Source: Altererythrobacter sp.
GTDB taxonomy: Bacteria; Pseudomonadota; Alphaproteobacteria; Sphingomonadales; Sphingomonadaceae
Reading direction: 5' to 3'
DNA: 64,000 nt
NCBI GenBank assembly: GCA_016793865.1
Contig: JAEULJ010000007.1
Coordinates: 248,001-312,000 of the forward strand
Both the position numbers and the translations under genes were made by a program. The first letter of the stretch is position 1. Each line of letters opens with the position of its first letter. The notes beneath the pieces are model-generated. The model was not told the origin of the DNA and did not search any database. It was given only the letters and a program-made list of their open reading frames with translations. This document shows, piece after piece, positions 25,862 through 34,461 of the stretch.

Positions 25862-26644
25862 CTAGAGAAGGCAGTCATTGTGCCTATCGAGTATCCTACG
25901 CGAATAGTAATCGAACGCGGCACTGTGTCTTTTGGGCTTTGAGATCCAATCATGAGCCTCTCGTGCCAGTGCTTCCGGAATTTTCTTTATTTCGCCGGCC
26001 GCCATAGCGAGTAATTGCATCTTCGCGGCGCGCTCGATCAGCATCGCCAACACGCACGCCTCCTCTATACTGGCACCGGCAACGAGCTGGCCGTGGTGCG
26101 ATAGCAATATCGCCTTTTTGTCGCCGATGGCTTCGGAGATAATCTCGCCTTCCTCGTTGCCGACGGGAACGCCGGGCCATTTCTCAAGAAAGGCGACGTC
26201 ATCGTAGAGCGGACACAGGTCCATGTGGCTGATCTCTAGCGGCACTTCGAGCGTCGAGAGCGCCGCTATGTGCAGTGGATGAGTGTGGACGATGCAGTTC
26301 ACGTCCGGCCGAGCGCGATAGACCCAGCTGTGGAACCGGTTGGCGGGATTGGCCATCCCCGAGCCGTCGAGGACGTTGAGATCCTCGTCGACCAGCAGCA
26401 GATTCTCCGCGCTGATTTCGTCGAAGCCCAAGCCGAGACGCTGCGTGTAGTAGGTGCCGGGCTGCTCGGCGCGGCAGGTGATTTGCCCAGCCAGGCCGGA
26501 ATCATGGCCCCCTTCGAACAGGATGCGGCAGGTGAGAGCCAGCTTCTGCCGGTCTGTCCAGCTATTCGCGGCGAGGGCGGTGTTCATCCGGGTCTCGGCG
26601 ATCTGGACCAGCTCGCCCTTTGATGCGGTCATCGTGGTCATCAT
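25862..26644 (-). CDS. Class II aldolase/adducin family protein
   Basis: 260 residues from the ATG at 26644, which has AAGGAG upstream. Zn-binding signature: CIVHTHPLHIAALS (His-x-His) and later LLSHHGQLVAGASIEEA; SGLAGQITCRAEQPGTYY holds the conserved phosphate-binding Gly loop with Gln in place of the usual Asn. The family includes fuculose-1-phosphate and ribulose-phosphate aldolases and decarboxylases; substrate cannot be assigned. Third gene of a minus-strand run DapA-like lyase, catalase, this gene. Confidence 0.88.
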   Translation of the reverse strand: MMTTMTASKGELVQIAETRMNTALAANSWTDRQKLALTCRILFEGGHDSGLAGQITCRAEQPGTYYTQRLGLGFDEISAENLLLVDEDLNVLDGSGMANPANRFHSWVYRARPDVNCIVHTHPLHIAALSTLEVPLEISHMDLCPLYDDVAFLEKWPGVPVGNEEGEIISEAIGDKKAILLSHHGQLVAGASIEEACVLAMLIERAAKMQLLAMAAGEIKKIPEALAREAHDWISKPKRHSAAFDYYSRRILDRHNDCLL

Positions 26645-26696
26645 TGGTCTCCTTGGATAAGGTCTGCCGGAATGCCGGCACAGGCGCACAGGCGGG

Positions 26697-28172
26697 CTAA
26701 GCCGCCTGGTCGGTGACGGCGTTGGGGTCGCGCTTATCGTGGTGCAGCCGGGCGACGGCCTCCTCGACGCCGGTGCCGTAGGCGGGATCGGCCGAGGCGC
26801 AGTTCGCGACGTGCCGCTCGATCACCTCCTGCGAGGCGCCGTTGATGGCTCGAGCCGTGTTGTCGAACAGCGCCTGGCGCTGTTGCGGCGTCATCAGCCG
26901 GAACAACGCCCCCGGTTGCGAGAAGTAGTCACCGTCCTCGCGATGGTCCCAACGCGCCGCGGCGCCCTGGTTGCGCAGCGGCGGCTCGTGGAACTCGGGT
27001 TGCGGCTGGAGCGCGCCGCGGCTGTTGGGTGCGTAGTGGGTGCTGCGGCCGCCGTTACCGTCAACCCGCATCGCCCCATCCCGGTGATAGGCATGCACCG
27101 GGCAGCGCGGCGCATTGACCGGAATCTGCGCATGGTTGACGCCGAGCCGGTATCGTTGGGTGTCGCCGTAGGAAAACAGCCGGCCCTGCAGCATGCGGTC
27201 GGGCGAGAAGCCGATCCCGGGCACGACGTTGGCCGGCGAAAACGCCGCCTGCTCGACGTCCTGGAAGAAGTTGTCGGGATTGCGGTTGAGCTCGAACTCG
27301 CCGACCTCGATCAGCGGGAAGTCGCCCTTAGGCCACACCTTCGTGAGGTCGAACGGATTGTAGGGCGAACGCTCGGCCTCCTCCTCGGTCATGATCTGAA
27401 CGAACATCGTCCAGCGCGGGAAGGCACCCTTCTCGATGCTTTCGAGCAGGTCGCGGTGGTGGCTCTCGCGGTCGCCGCCAATCACCTGCTGCGCCTCGGC
27501 ATCGTTGAGGTTCTCGATGCCCTGCTGCGTGCGCAGGTGGAACTTCACCCAGAAGCGCTCCCCCTGCGCGTTGAGGAAGCTGAAGGTGTGGCTGCCGAAC
27601 CCGTGCATATGCCGGTAGGAGCGCGGGATGCCGCGGTCGCTCATCACGATCGTGACTTGGTGCAGCGCCTCGGGCAGGAGCGTCCAGTAGTCCCAGTTGT
27701 TCTGGGCGCTACGCATTCCGGTATAGGGGTCGCGCTTCACTGCATGGTTTAGGTCGGGAAACTTGAGTGGGTCGCGGATAAAGAACACTGGCGTGTTGTT
27801 GCCGACCAAGTCCCAGTTGCCTTCCTCGGTGTAGAACTTCATCGCAAAACCGCGGATGTCGCGCTCCGCATCGGCCGCCCCGCGCTCGCCGGCCACCGTC
27901 GAGAAGCGCACAAACATGTCGGTCGCCTTGCCGACCTCGGCGAAAATCCGCGCTTTGGTAAAGCGGGTGATGTCGTGGGTGACGGTGAAGGTGCCGAACG
28001 CACCCGACCCCTTAGCGTGCATCCGCCGCTCAGGAATGACCTCGCGATCGAAATGCGCCATCTTCTCTAAGAACCAAACGTCCTGCAGCAGCGCCGGCCC
28101 TCGTGGCCCCGCGGTCATGGTGTTGTCGTCATCGGCGACGGGCGCGCCGAAGGCGGTGGTGAGCTTGCTCAT
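26697..28172 (-). CDS. katA: Monofunctional haem catalase, small-subunit type
   Basis: 491 residues. Distal His52 in [14 protein letters not shown], the [15 protein letters not shown] box, and proximal haem ligand Tyr335 in [15 protein letters not shown]. Length and the absence of a C-terminal flavodoxin-like domain place it in clade 3. Converts hydrogen peroxide to water and oxygen in the cytoplasm. The start codon is 66 bp downstream of the DapA-like gene, and the aldolase follows after about 50 bp, so the three genes are likely one transcript, opposite a LysR regulator (29269). Confidence 0.96.
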   Translation of the reverse strand: MSKLTTAFGAPVADDDNTMTAGPRGPALLQDVWFLEKMAHFDREVIPERRMHAKGSGAFGTFTVTHDITRFTKARIFAEVGKATDMFVRFSTVAGERGAADAERDIRGFAMKFYTEEGNWDLVGNNTPVFFIRDPLKFPDLNHAVKRDPYTGMRSAQNNWDYWTLLPEALHQVTIVMSDRGIPRSYRHMHGFGSHTFSFLNAQGERFWVKFHLRTQQGIENLNDAEAQQVIGGDRESHHRDLLESIEKGAFPRWTMFVQIMTEEEAERSPYNPFDLTKVWPKGDFPLIEVGEFELNRNPDNFFQDVEQAAFSPANVVPGIGFSPDRMLQGRLFSYGDTQRYRLGVNHAQIPVNAPRCPVHAYHRDGAMRVDGNGGRSTHYAPNSRGALQPQPEFHEPPLRNQGAAARWDHREDGDYFSQPGALFRLMTPQQRQALFDNTARAINGASQEVIERHVANCASADPAYGTGVEEAVARLHHDKRDPNAVTDQAA

Positions 28173-28238
28173 GTCAGTCTCCGCAGAAGAGGGTTGTCGG
28201 AAGGGGCGGGCCGCGCCGGGCGCAAGGGCGGCGCCGCG

Positions 28239-29123
28239 TCACTGCGCCGCTAGGAGGCCGCGCAACTCCTCCAGGCGCTCGCCGGAGAGCGGGAGCAGCG
28301 GACGCCGCGGATCGCCCACCTCCAGCCCGTTCAGCCGCAGTCCCGCCTTTACCGTCGTCGGCAGGCCGCCGTGGACGATGAAGCGCAGCACGGGGAGTAG
28401 CCGGTAGAACAGCGTGCGAGCCTGCTCCAGCTCGCCCGCCTCGATATGGGCGACCAGCTCGGCCGGGCCCGATCCCAGCAGGTTGGGTGCGGCGGTACAC
28501 CAGCCGTGTGCGCCAGCGGCAAGCGCTTCGAGCGCGAGGTGGTTGGCCCCGTTGTAGAAGGGGATGGTGCCGCCCGAGAGCTCGCGAATGGCGTGCATCC
28601 GGTGGATGTCGCCGCTGCTCTCCTTGATAAGGTCGATTCCGTCGATCTCCTCTACCATCCGCACCATCAGGGCCGGCGGCATGTCGACGCCGCTGGTCGC
28701 TGGATTGTTGTAGATCATGATCGGCAACTTGGTCGCTGAGGCGACTGCTTTGAAGTGACTGTAAATCTCTGCTTGGTCGAGCTTCCAATAGGATATGGGA
28801 ATGACCATTAGACGGTCAGCACCAGCTTCCTCGGCAAACTTTGCCTTCGCGACAGCGGCATCTGTGGTCAGTTCACTGATGCCGACAATCAGCGGCACAA
28901 CGCCAGCAACCGCTTCAACCCCAAGTTCAACCGCGCGACGCCACTCGTCTTCGCGCAGATAGGCGCTTTCGCCCGCACTGCCGAGAATCGCTATTGCTGC
29001 GGGGTCAGTCGATAGCAGCGCTTCTAAGACCCGATGGAACGCCGGCTCATCGATGCCAGAGTCGTTCGCAAGGAACGGCGTCACAGGGTAGGCGATGATG
29101 CCTCGAATTGGGGTGTGCTGCAT
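28239..29123 (-). CDS. Dihydrodipicolinate synthase-family aldolase/lyase
   Basis: 294 residues, the usual length. Schiff-base Lys167 in GIDLIKESSGD and Tyr138 in PIMIYNNPATSG are present; the pyruvate loop reads AILGSAGESAYL rather than the DapA GTTGE, so this is probably not the lysine-pathway enzyme but an N-acetylneuraminate lyase/keto-deoxy-acid aldolase-like relative. It has a divergent LysR gene 145 bp away and co-directional katA and class II aldolase downstream. Substrate unknown. Confidence 0.9.
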   Translation of the reverse strand: MQHTPIRGIIAYPVTPFLANDSGIDEPAFHRVLEALLSTDPAAIAILGSAGESAYLREDEWRRAVELGVEAVAGVVPLIVGISELTTDAAVAKAKFAEEAGADRLMVIPISYWKLDQAEIYSHFKAVASATKLPIMIYNNPATSGVDMPPALMVRMVEEIDGIDLIKESSGDIHRMHAIRELSGGTIPFYNGANHLALEALAAGAHGWCTAAPNLLGSGPAELVAHIEAGELEQARTLFYRLLPVLRFIVHGGLPTTVKAGLRLNGLEVGDPRRPLLPLSGERLEELRGLLAAQ

Positions 29124-29252
29124 ACAATCTCCATAAACTGGCCCAACTCAGCGGGACTGGTGTCAATCCGGTCGAGAGCAGTATCGCCGGCGTTAAGCGA
29201 GATTGTGGGACAGGTCGGACGATAATGCCAATATCTTGATCTTTTAATCGCA

Positions 29253-29267
29253 ATAAGTCATACTTAT
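29253..29267. promoter_or_regulatory. Candidate LysR operator in the divergent promoter
   Basis: ATAAG-N5-CTTAT inverted repeat touching the LysR start codon, within the 145-bp gap between the DapA-like gene and LysR. Fits autorepression by the regulator. The family T-N11-A rule is satisfied by this spacing; no direct evidence. Confidence 0.4.
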
Positions 29268-29268
29268 C

Positions 29269-30168
29269 ATGATGGAGCTTCGAACCCTGAGATATGTTGT
29301 CGCCGTGGCAAGCCGCCTCAGCTTCACCGCTGCTGCTCGCGATCTGAACGTTTCTCAGCCCGCGCTATCGCAGCAGATCCGGCAACTGGAAGATGTTCTC
29401 GGCATGCAGCTCTTCGCACGAACTCCGCATCGCGTAGCTGTGACGCAAGGTGGCCAGCTTGTGGTTGAGCATGCGAAGCGGATACTGGACGGCACCATGC
29501 GTCTGCATGATGCCGTCGCGGCGTTTCGCGGTCTTGAGCGCGGCAAACTGCGAATCGCCGTTACTCAGAGTTTCAACGCGCTCCACTTGACGCCGGTGCT
29601 TTCAATGTTCGTGCGCGCACACCCTGCGATCGACGTCACGGCCCTAGAGTGGACCAACGGCGCCATTATCGAGGGGGTAGCGGAAGGGTCGCTTGACCTC
29701 GGTGTGGCTTTTGGACCTGTCGAGGCGCCGATCTCCTCTCAGGAACTTTATCAAGATCGATTGATGCTCGCCTGTTCGCGGGAACATCCCTTCGCTTCGG
29801 AACCGAGCATTCCGCTTGAAACTCTGGCTGGAGAGGTGCTCGCAGTGTTGACAGCCGACTACAGCACAAGGCGCGCGCTCGATCGATTTTTTGAGGCGCA
29901 TGAGATCACGCCACAGCGCATCATAGAACTGAACACATTCGGCTCGATCCTAAAGCTGGTCGAAACCGGCATTTGCGTATCCGTAATGCCCGGATCACCG
30001 CTTGAAACCAATCCCGTTGCGAGCACCGTTCTTTTCCGCCCGCTTGACCCCGCTCCACCGATCCGGAGCATACGGCTCCTCCAGCAGCCTACGGCCGCCC
30101 AATCGCCAGCTGCAGCTTCATTCGGCCAGATTCTGAAACGCCGCTTTCTAGAAGGTAGCCTAGGATAA
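29269..30168 (+). CDS. LysR-family regulator of the lyase-catalase-aldolase operon
   Basis: 299 residues. A classical HTH: LRYVVAVASRLSFTAAARDL, NVSQPALSQQIRQLEDVLG, FARTPHRVAVTQGGQ. The effector domain (LRIAVTQSFNALHLTPVLSM ... DLGVAFGPVEAPISSQELY) is of the CynR/CbbR-like type. It is divergent from the DapA-like gene, the usual arrangement for a LysR activator and its target. The effector is unknown, and a link to peroxide is only suggested by katA. Confidence 0.92.
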   Translation: MMELRTLRYVVAVASRLSFTAAARDLNVSQPALSQQIRQLEDVLGMQLFARTPHRVAVTQGGQLVVEHAKRILDGTMRLHDAVAAFRGLERGKLRIAVTQSFNALHLTPVLSMFVRAHPAIDVTALEWTNGAIIEGVAEGSLDLGVAFGPVEAPISSQELYQDRLMLACSREHPFASEPSIPLETLAGEVLAVLTADYSTRRALDRFFEAHEITPQRIIELNTFGSILKLVETGICVSVMPGSPLETNPVASTVLFRPLDPAPPIRSIRLLQQPTAAQSPAAASFGQILKRRFLEGSLG

Positions 30169-30204
30169 GCCAGCTTTGACTAACCACGAGCTGCCATGCT
30201 CATC

Positions 30205-30753
30205 CTATGTGGCACAGGACGACGCCCCGACCTCGCAATGCATCTGCATGGTGGACGCACCCTCTGTCTTGCTGGAAGGCTGTGTTGTGTCGCGCATTAG
30301 CGTCATGATCTCTGCGCCGAGTTGGAGGTCGGCAACGTGACCGAAATGTTGGCGCCGAAGCCCTCCGTCCGCGTCGATCAGCAGAAGCGTCGGCGTTCCC
30401 CGAAAGCGATACGTCTGCATGGTCACCGGAATCGGATCATTGGGCAAATGCCGATCGATGCCTACAGGAAAATGCACCTTATATTCGTGCAAGAAGGCGC
30501 GCAGTGAAGCCTCGCCCATTCCGGCATGATGCTCGAAAACGCTGTGCAGTCCAAGGACTGCCACGCGGTCCTGGGGAAACAGGAGACGCACACGGTTGAG
30601 CTGGGGGATCGTTTCGGCAACACAGCCGGGACACAGCATTTGAAAAGCTGCCGCCACAATCGTGCGACCACGAAGCGAAGAAATCGAGATGGGCGACTTG
30701 GTGTTCAACCAAGTCGCACAGTCCCATTCAGGGGCGGGAGAAAAAGCCGACAT
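30205..30753 (-). CDS. TlpA-like redoxin
   Basis: 182 residues without a signal peptide. Thioredoxin fold with MLCPGCVAETIPQLNRV (CPGC at 41-44), then VAVLGLHSVFEHHAGM and the cis-Pro region FRGTPTLLLIDADG. The C-terminal tail TMQMHCEVGASSCAT adds two cysteines. Such proteins act as thiol-disulfide reductases or peroxidases; here it is likely cytoplasmic. Co-directional with the AhpD-like gene, with a hairpin between them. Confidence 0.82.
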   Translation of the reverse strand: MSAFSPAPEWDCATWLNTKSPISISSLRGRTIVAAAFQMLCPGCVAETIPQLNRVRLLFPQDRVAVLGLHSVFEHHAGMGEASLRAFLHEYKVHFPVGIDRHLPNDPIPVTMQTYRFRGTPTLLLIDADGGLRRQHFGHVADLQLGAEIMTLMRDTTQPSSKTEGASTMQMHCEVGASSCAT

Positions 30754-30775
30754 GTGCAGCCCTTGGAAGGAGAAA

Positions 30776-30804
30776 GGGAGCGACCGCGGGGGGCGGCCGC
30801 TCCC
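30776..30804 (-). terminator. Hairpin between AhpD-like and redoxin genes
   Basis: GGGAGCG (30776-30782) pairs with CGCTCCC (30798-30804), with an inner CCGC/GCGG extension and GGGGG loop. On the minus strand a TTTCT run follows. It lies 7 bases beyond the AhpD-like stop and upstream of the redoxin gene, so it may attenuate read-through. Confidence 0.5.
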
Positions 30805-30810
30805 TAGCCG

Positions 30811-31353
30811 TCAGGCTGCCTTCAGCAGTCGGACCGAGGGGAAGTCGACGGGCACGGCCAGCGCGACGTTGATATAATTGGTAAACAGATTGAGCGCGAC
30901 ATGGGCGATCAGCTCGACAATCTCCTCGTCGTCGAAGCCGACCGTCCGCAGAGCTTCGATATCCGCATCACGAACCTGAGCGCGGTCCGTTACCAGGATT
31001 TCCGCAAACTGGAGAGCTGCCGCAGTGCGAGGATCGGGGGAACGCCCTGCTTGCGCCTCGCTCATTTCCTCGGCCGAGACCCCGGCCTTTTTGCCCAGCA
31101 TCGTGTGGGCGGCGAGGCAGTATTCACATGCGTTTCGGTCAGCGACGAGCACGGCGATCTGTTCCCCGAGTTTCGCGCCGATCTTGCCGGTGCCAAGTGC
31201 GCCGAAGCCAGCCCACATCATTTGCAGCGCTGCCGGCGAATTGGCCACGGCGCGGAACATCGCCGGGGTTGCGCCAAATGCCGAGGTGATCTGATCCAGC
31301 AGCGGTTTGCTGTCGCTGGCGGCATTAGGATCGACGAGAGGAACTCTGCTCAT
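30811..31353 (-). CDS. Carboxymuconolactone decarboxylase-family (AhpD-like) protein
   Basis: 180 residues. The redox motif NACEYCLAAHTMLG gives Cys76, Cys79 and His83, the AhpD/CMD peroxidase arrangement, followed by FAEILVTDRAQVRDADIEAL and VALNLFTNYINVALAVPVDF. A cytoplasmic alkylhydroperoxidase-like role is likely. Forms a small oxidative-stress group with the redoxin and, more distantly, katA. Confidence 0.9.
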   Translation of the reverse strand: MSRVPLVDPNAASDSKPLLDQITSAFGATPAMFRAVANSPAALQMMWAGFGALGTGKIGAKLGEQIAVLVADRNACEYCLAAHTMLGKKAGVSAEEMSEAQAGRSPDPRTAAALQFAEILVTDRAQVRDADIEALRTVGFDDEEIVELIAHVALNLFTNYINVALAVPVDFPSVRLLKAA

Positions 31354-31451
31354 GTTTGTACTCCTTCTGGGTTGATGATCAGAAAACGAATATTCAATTC
31401 TTCTCGGCCTGACCGACTGCGGCGGGAGCCGCGTAGGCGGAGCCGGGCTCG

Positions 31452-32195
31452 CTAATTCATGATGCGGCCGGGAAGGCTGAGGTCGCCGCTGGCGACATCG
31501 AACACATCGGCCACACAGACCAGCGGGGCGTGTACCGAGGCGTTAATCCGCAAGCCGGCGGTCACGCCGTCGAACTTCACGCCCGCCGTATCGCCAAGCG
31601 CTGCTGCCGGAACTCGGACCGAAACGGTGCTGCCGGAAATCTGCGGATTGATCCGGGGGCTGTCGATCAGGATTGGAAGCCCAGGCCAGGTCGCAGGTAG
31701 ACGAGGCATGGTCCCCTCAGGAATGTCGCGAATCTTGAGCGATCCCGCGCCGCAGGCGTCATCCGGCACCAGCACCACCCAATGACTGTGCCACAGGTCG
31801 CCATCGTTCCGCGGATCACCGTCGCCGTTTTCGTCATAGAGCGGAGTATCATCGAAATCCGGATGGGAAGTCACGGCGAACGCCAGGATGCCCTGATCGG
31901 CATCGAATCCGACCGCGCTGGAATTGATACTGGTCGGCCATACGTATGAATATACGCTTGAGCCGGCGAGCTGTCCGGTTCTGGCCGGCCTAGATGCGCC
32001 CGCTTCGCTGCTCACCGCCATCGTAAAGATGAGATCGCTCCCTGAGCGAACGATCTGGGTGTGCACGATGTCGAAGCTCGACGGGGTCGCGTTACCTTGC
32101 CTGCCCTTTACATCATGCGCAGCGGCCCCCGTGGCGACCGTCAGCAGCGCGCTCTCTCCAGCTAGTAACGCCAACATTTTTGAAATTCTGCTCAT
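31452..32195 (-). CDS. Exported uncharacterised protein with a calcium-like Asp loop
   Basis: 247 residues. A signal peptide MSRISKMLALLAGESALLTVATGAAAHD is followed by a beta-rich domain. The segment LYDENGDGDPRNDGDLWHSH resembles an EF-hand or dockerin-type calcium loop next to a His pair. Cys residues at two places (DDACGAG, PLVCVADV) could form a disulfide. I do not recognise the family. It is divergent from the MarR gene and shares its promoter region with the direct repeats at 32236-32291, so MarR control is likely. Confidence 0.7.
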   Translation of the reverse strand: MSRISKMLALLAGESALLTVATGAAAHDVKGRQGNATPSSFDIVHTQIVRSGSDLIFTMAVSSEAGASRPARTGQLAGSSVYSYVWPTSINSSAVGFDADQGILAFAVTSHPDFDDTPLYDENGDGDPRNDGDLWHSHWVVLVPDDACGAGSLKIRDIPEGTMPRLPATWPGLPILIDSPRINPQISGSTVSVRVPAAALGDTAGVKFDGVTAGLRINASVHAPLVCVADVFDVASGDLSLPGRIMN

Positions 32196-32235
32196 CGCCC
32201 GCTCCTGTTGCCTGCCGACCGATCGAGATCGACAA

Positions 32236-32291
32236 CGAATGTTAGGAGTGCTAATGGTTCAGCGTAAGCCAGTCAAGCGAATGTTAGGAGT
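32236..32291. promoter_or_regulatory. Two direct repeats, candidate MarR operators
   Basis: The 14-base sequence CGAATGTTAGGAGT occurs exactly at 32236-32249 and 32278-32291, 42 bases apart (four helical turns). The first copy continues as TTAG-N5-CTAA, a MarR-like dyad. They lie between the divergent exported-protein gene and marR. Confidence 0.6.
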
Positions 32292-32299
32292 CCGAACCT

Positions 32300-32962
32300 T
32301 TGTCGGCGATTTTTGATTCAATCTCGGAGCCGATCTCCCGCCGTGTGACGACCGGCCTCACTAAGATCGGGCTGGTTCTGCGGAGCCGTGCTTGGAAGGG
32401 AGCAGGCTCCGCCGGCATCACCCCAACTCAAGGCAACGCCCTCGGCATGCTTCGCGACGCGTCCGATGGCATGAAGCTGTCCGCCGTAGCGAAGATGTTG
32501 GGCATCTCCGCGCCCACGGCAAGCGATGCGATGAACGCGTTGGTGGCCAAGGGACTGGTGATCAAGAAGGCTGGACCAGATCGACGATCGATCAATCTCA
32601 TTCTGTCGCCAGAAGGCGAGACCGCAGCGGATCGGACGCGCGAATGGCCGGACTTTCTTGCCGATGCAGTAGAGACTCTAGACGCGGATGAGCAAACAAC
32701 GCTTCTTCGCGCACTGGTCAAGGTGATTCGATCTCTTCAGGCGGCTGGCGATGTTCCCGTGCAAAGGATGTGCATAAGCTGCCGCTATTTTCATCCCTAT
32801 GTGCATGAGCATGGCGTCAACCCGCATCACTGCGCCTTTGTGGACGCTGCGTTCGGCGACCGCCATCTCAGGCTTGATTGCGCCGAGCACTTGGAAGCGG
32901 CCCCCGAAGTTCAGGCCGCCACTTGGCAGGCGTTTACGTCACGGACGGAATCGGCAACTTGA
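32300..32962 (+). CDS. MarR-family regulator with a C-terminal Cys/His cluster
   Basis: 220 residues. Winged HTH: GITPTQGNALGMLRDASD, then KLSAVAKMLGISAPTASDAM, then KGLVIKKAGPDRRSINLILS. The extra C-terminal part holds Cys158 and Cys161 (CISC), His176-His177-Cys178, Cys194 and His197, a spacing suited to a metal or a redox switch. Its stop overlaps the YggS start. It probably controls its own operon and the divergent exported-protein gene. Confidence 0.88.
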   Translation: MSAIFDSISEPISRRVTTGLTKIGLVLRSRAWKGAGSAGITPTQGNALGMLRDASDGMKLSAVAKMLGISAPTASDAMNALVAKGLVIKKAGPDRRSINLILSPEGETAADRTREWPDFLADAVETLDADEQTTLLRALVKVIRSLQAAGDVPVQRMCISCRYFHPYVHEHGVNPHHCAFVDAAFGDRHLRLDCAEHLEAAPEVQAATWQAFTSRTESAT

Positions 32963-33792
32963 TGGGGATGAGGGAGGCGACGGTGCTTTCACCGGCGGAC
33001 ATCGCACGCTTCGGATCGTCGCCGGCGGCCAGCTTCGCCCGCAATCTGGCAAACGTCCGCGCCCGCATCGCCGCCGCCTGCGCGCGCAGCGACCGCGCGG
33101 TCCAGGATGTCCGGCTCATGGTCGTCACCAAGACGATTCCGGCGCCTGTCCTGCGGCTGGCCCATCATGCTGGGCTCTCGGACGCGGGCGAGAACAAGCT
33201 GCAGGAAGCTCGCGACAAGCATGCTCTGCTAGGCGATCTGCCGATTCGGTGGAACATCATTGGCCATCTCCAGACCAACAAGATCAAGTATCTGGTCAGC
33301 TTCGCATCGGAGTTTCATGCGCTGGACAGCCTAAGGCTGGCGGACGCCCTCAACCGCCGCCTTGAGGCCGAGGGGCGCGACCTCGATGTGTTCGTTCAGG
33401 TCAACACCTCGGGCGAGCCGAGCAAGTTCGGCCTGGCTCCAGACGGGCTGATGCCGTTTGTCGAGCGCCTTGCGGATTACCCTCGGCTACGGCCACGCGG
33501 CCTGATGACGTTGGCCCTGTTCAGCGCCGACGCCGACCGCGTGCGGCCGTGCTTTCGTATGCTGCGTGCGTTGCGCGATCGGGCCGTCTCGGTCGATCCG
33601 CGGCTCACGGGTCTTTCGATGGGCATGTCGGGGGATTATGAGATTGCCATCGAGGAAGGCGCGAGTGTCGTGCGGGTCGGACAGGCGATCTTCGGCGTGC
33701 GGCCGGGCGGCGACGCGCATTACTGGCCCGGACTGATTCCTTCCGGGAGCGCCGGCGATCATCCAGATGTGAGCGCTGCCCATGGCCGCTGA
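32962..33792 (+). CDS. YggS/PLPBP-family pyridoxal-phosphate-binding protein
   Basis: 276 residues from ATG 32962 (overlapping the marR stop). The PLP lysine is Lys57 in RLMVVTKTIP, then IGHLQTNKIKYLVSF, FVQVNTSGEPSKFGL, LRPRGLMTLALF and GLSMGMSGDYEIAIEEG, all standard YggS motifs. Longer than the typical 230 residues through extra N- and C-terminal segments. The family buffers PLP; membership of a MarR-truncated haemoglobin operon is unusual. Confidence 0.92.
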   Translation: MGMREATVLSPADIARFGSSPAASFARNLANVRARIAAACARSDRAVQDVRLMVVTKTIPAPVLRLAHHAGLSDAGENKLQEARDKHALLGDLPIRWNIIGHLQTNKIKYLVSFASEFHALDSLRLADALNRRLEAEGRDLDVFVQVNTSGEPSKFGLAPDGLMPFVERLADYPRLRPRGLMTLALFSADADRVRPCFRMLRALRDRAVSVDPRLTGLSMGMSGDYEIAIEEGASVVRVGQAIFGVRPGGDAHYWPGLIPSGSAGDHPDVSAAHGR

Positions 33793-34187
33793 CGCCGGGA
33801 TCGACGAGGTCGCGCTGGGCCGGCTCGTCAGCGCCTTCTATGCGCGGGTCCGAGAGGATGAAGAACTCGGTCCCATCTTCAACGACGCGATCCACGACTG
33901 GCCCGAGCATGTAACGACGCTGACCGCCTTCTGGTCCTCGGTGATGCTGACCAGCGGCCGCTACAAGGGCAATCCGATGATGGCGCATCTCAAGCACAAG
34001 GACCACATCACCCCCCGAGCTGTTCGACCGCTGGCTGGCGCTCTGGGCGCGCACCACGGACGAGATGTTGGCGCCAGCTGCCGCCGCCGCGCTCCAGGCC
34101 AAGGCGCAGCGAATCGCCGAAAGCCTGAAGCTCGCTTTATTCTTCCGGCTCGGCAAACCCAGTCCAGCCAACAATGCAGAGAGCTGA
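33782..34187 (+). pseudogene. Group III truncated haemoglobin, frameshifted in a C-run
   Basis: The reading frame from ATG 33782 encodes a normal group III globin start: LVSAFYARVREDEELGPIFN, then HVTTLTAFWSSVMLTSGRYKG, MMAHLKHKDHIT. At 34011-34016 six C's occur where five would continue the protein (PELFDRWLALWARTTDEM ... AESLKLALFF, stop at 34185-34187). With six, the frame becomes nonsense ending at 34192. It is a mutation, a phase-variable tract or a sequencing error. If intact, it would bind oxygen or NO in the cytoplasm. Confidence 0.85.
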
Positions 34188-34188
34188 C

Positions 34189-34461
34189 ATGACAATCCAA
34201 CCATATCGCTCCACGCCGATCTTCGACGAGGCGACACTGCCTGCTGGCCTGCGCGTGTCGCACAACACCAAAGCGGGAGTCTGGGGCATGGTCCGCGTGC
34301 TGGAAGGGCGCGTGAAGCTCACCTATCTCGAGCCGACGTCGGAGTTAGTGCTCGATCCTGCCACGCCGGGATTGCTACACCCCGAACAGCCGCATTATGT
34401 CGAGCCTCTCGGCCCCATGAAGATGCGGGTGGACTTCTACGATCGACAGCCCGAAGGCTGA
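34189..34461 (+). CDS. DUF1971 (TehB-like cupin) protein
   Basis: 90 residues from ATG 34189. PIFDEATLPAGLRVSHNTKA, then GVWGMVRVLEGRVKLTYLEP, then PGLLHPEQPHYVEPLGPMKM is the DUF1971 family, a small cupin-like fold related to the N-terminal part of some tellurite-resistance TehB proteins. It often neighbours group III globins and NO-responsive genes. Begins two bases after the restored globin stop, so it is the last gene of this operon. Confidence 0.85.
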   Translation: MTIQPYRSTPIFDEATLPAGLRVSHNTKAGVWGMVRVLEGRVKLTYLEPTSELVLDPATPGLLHPEQPHYVEPLGPMKMRVDFYDRQPEG

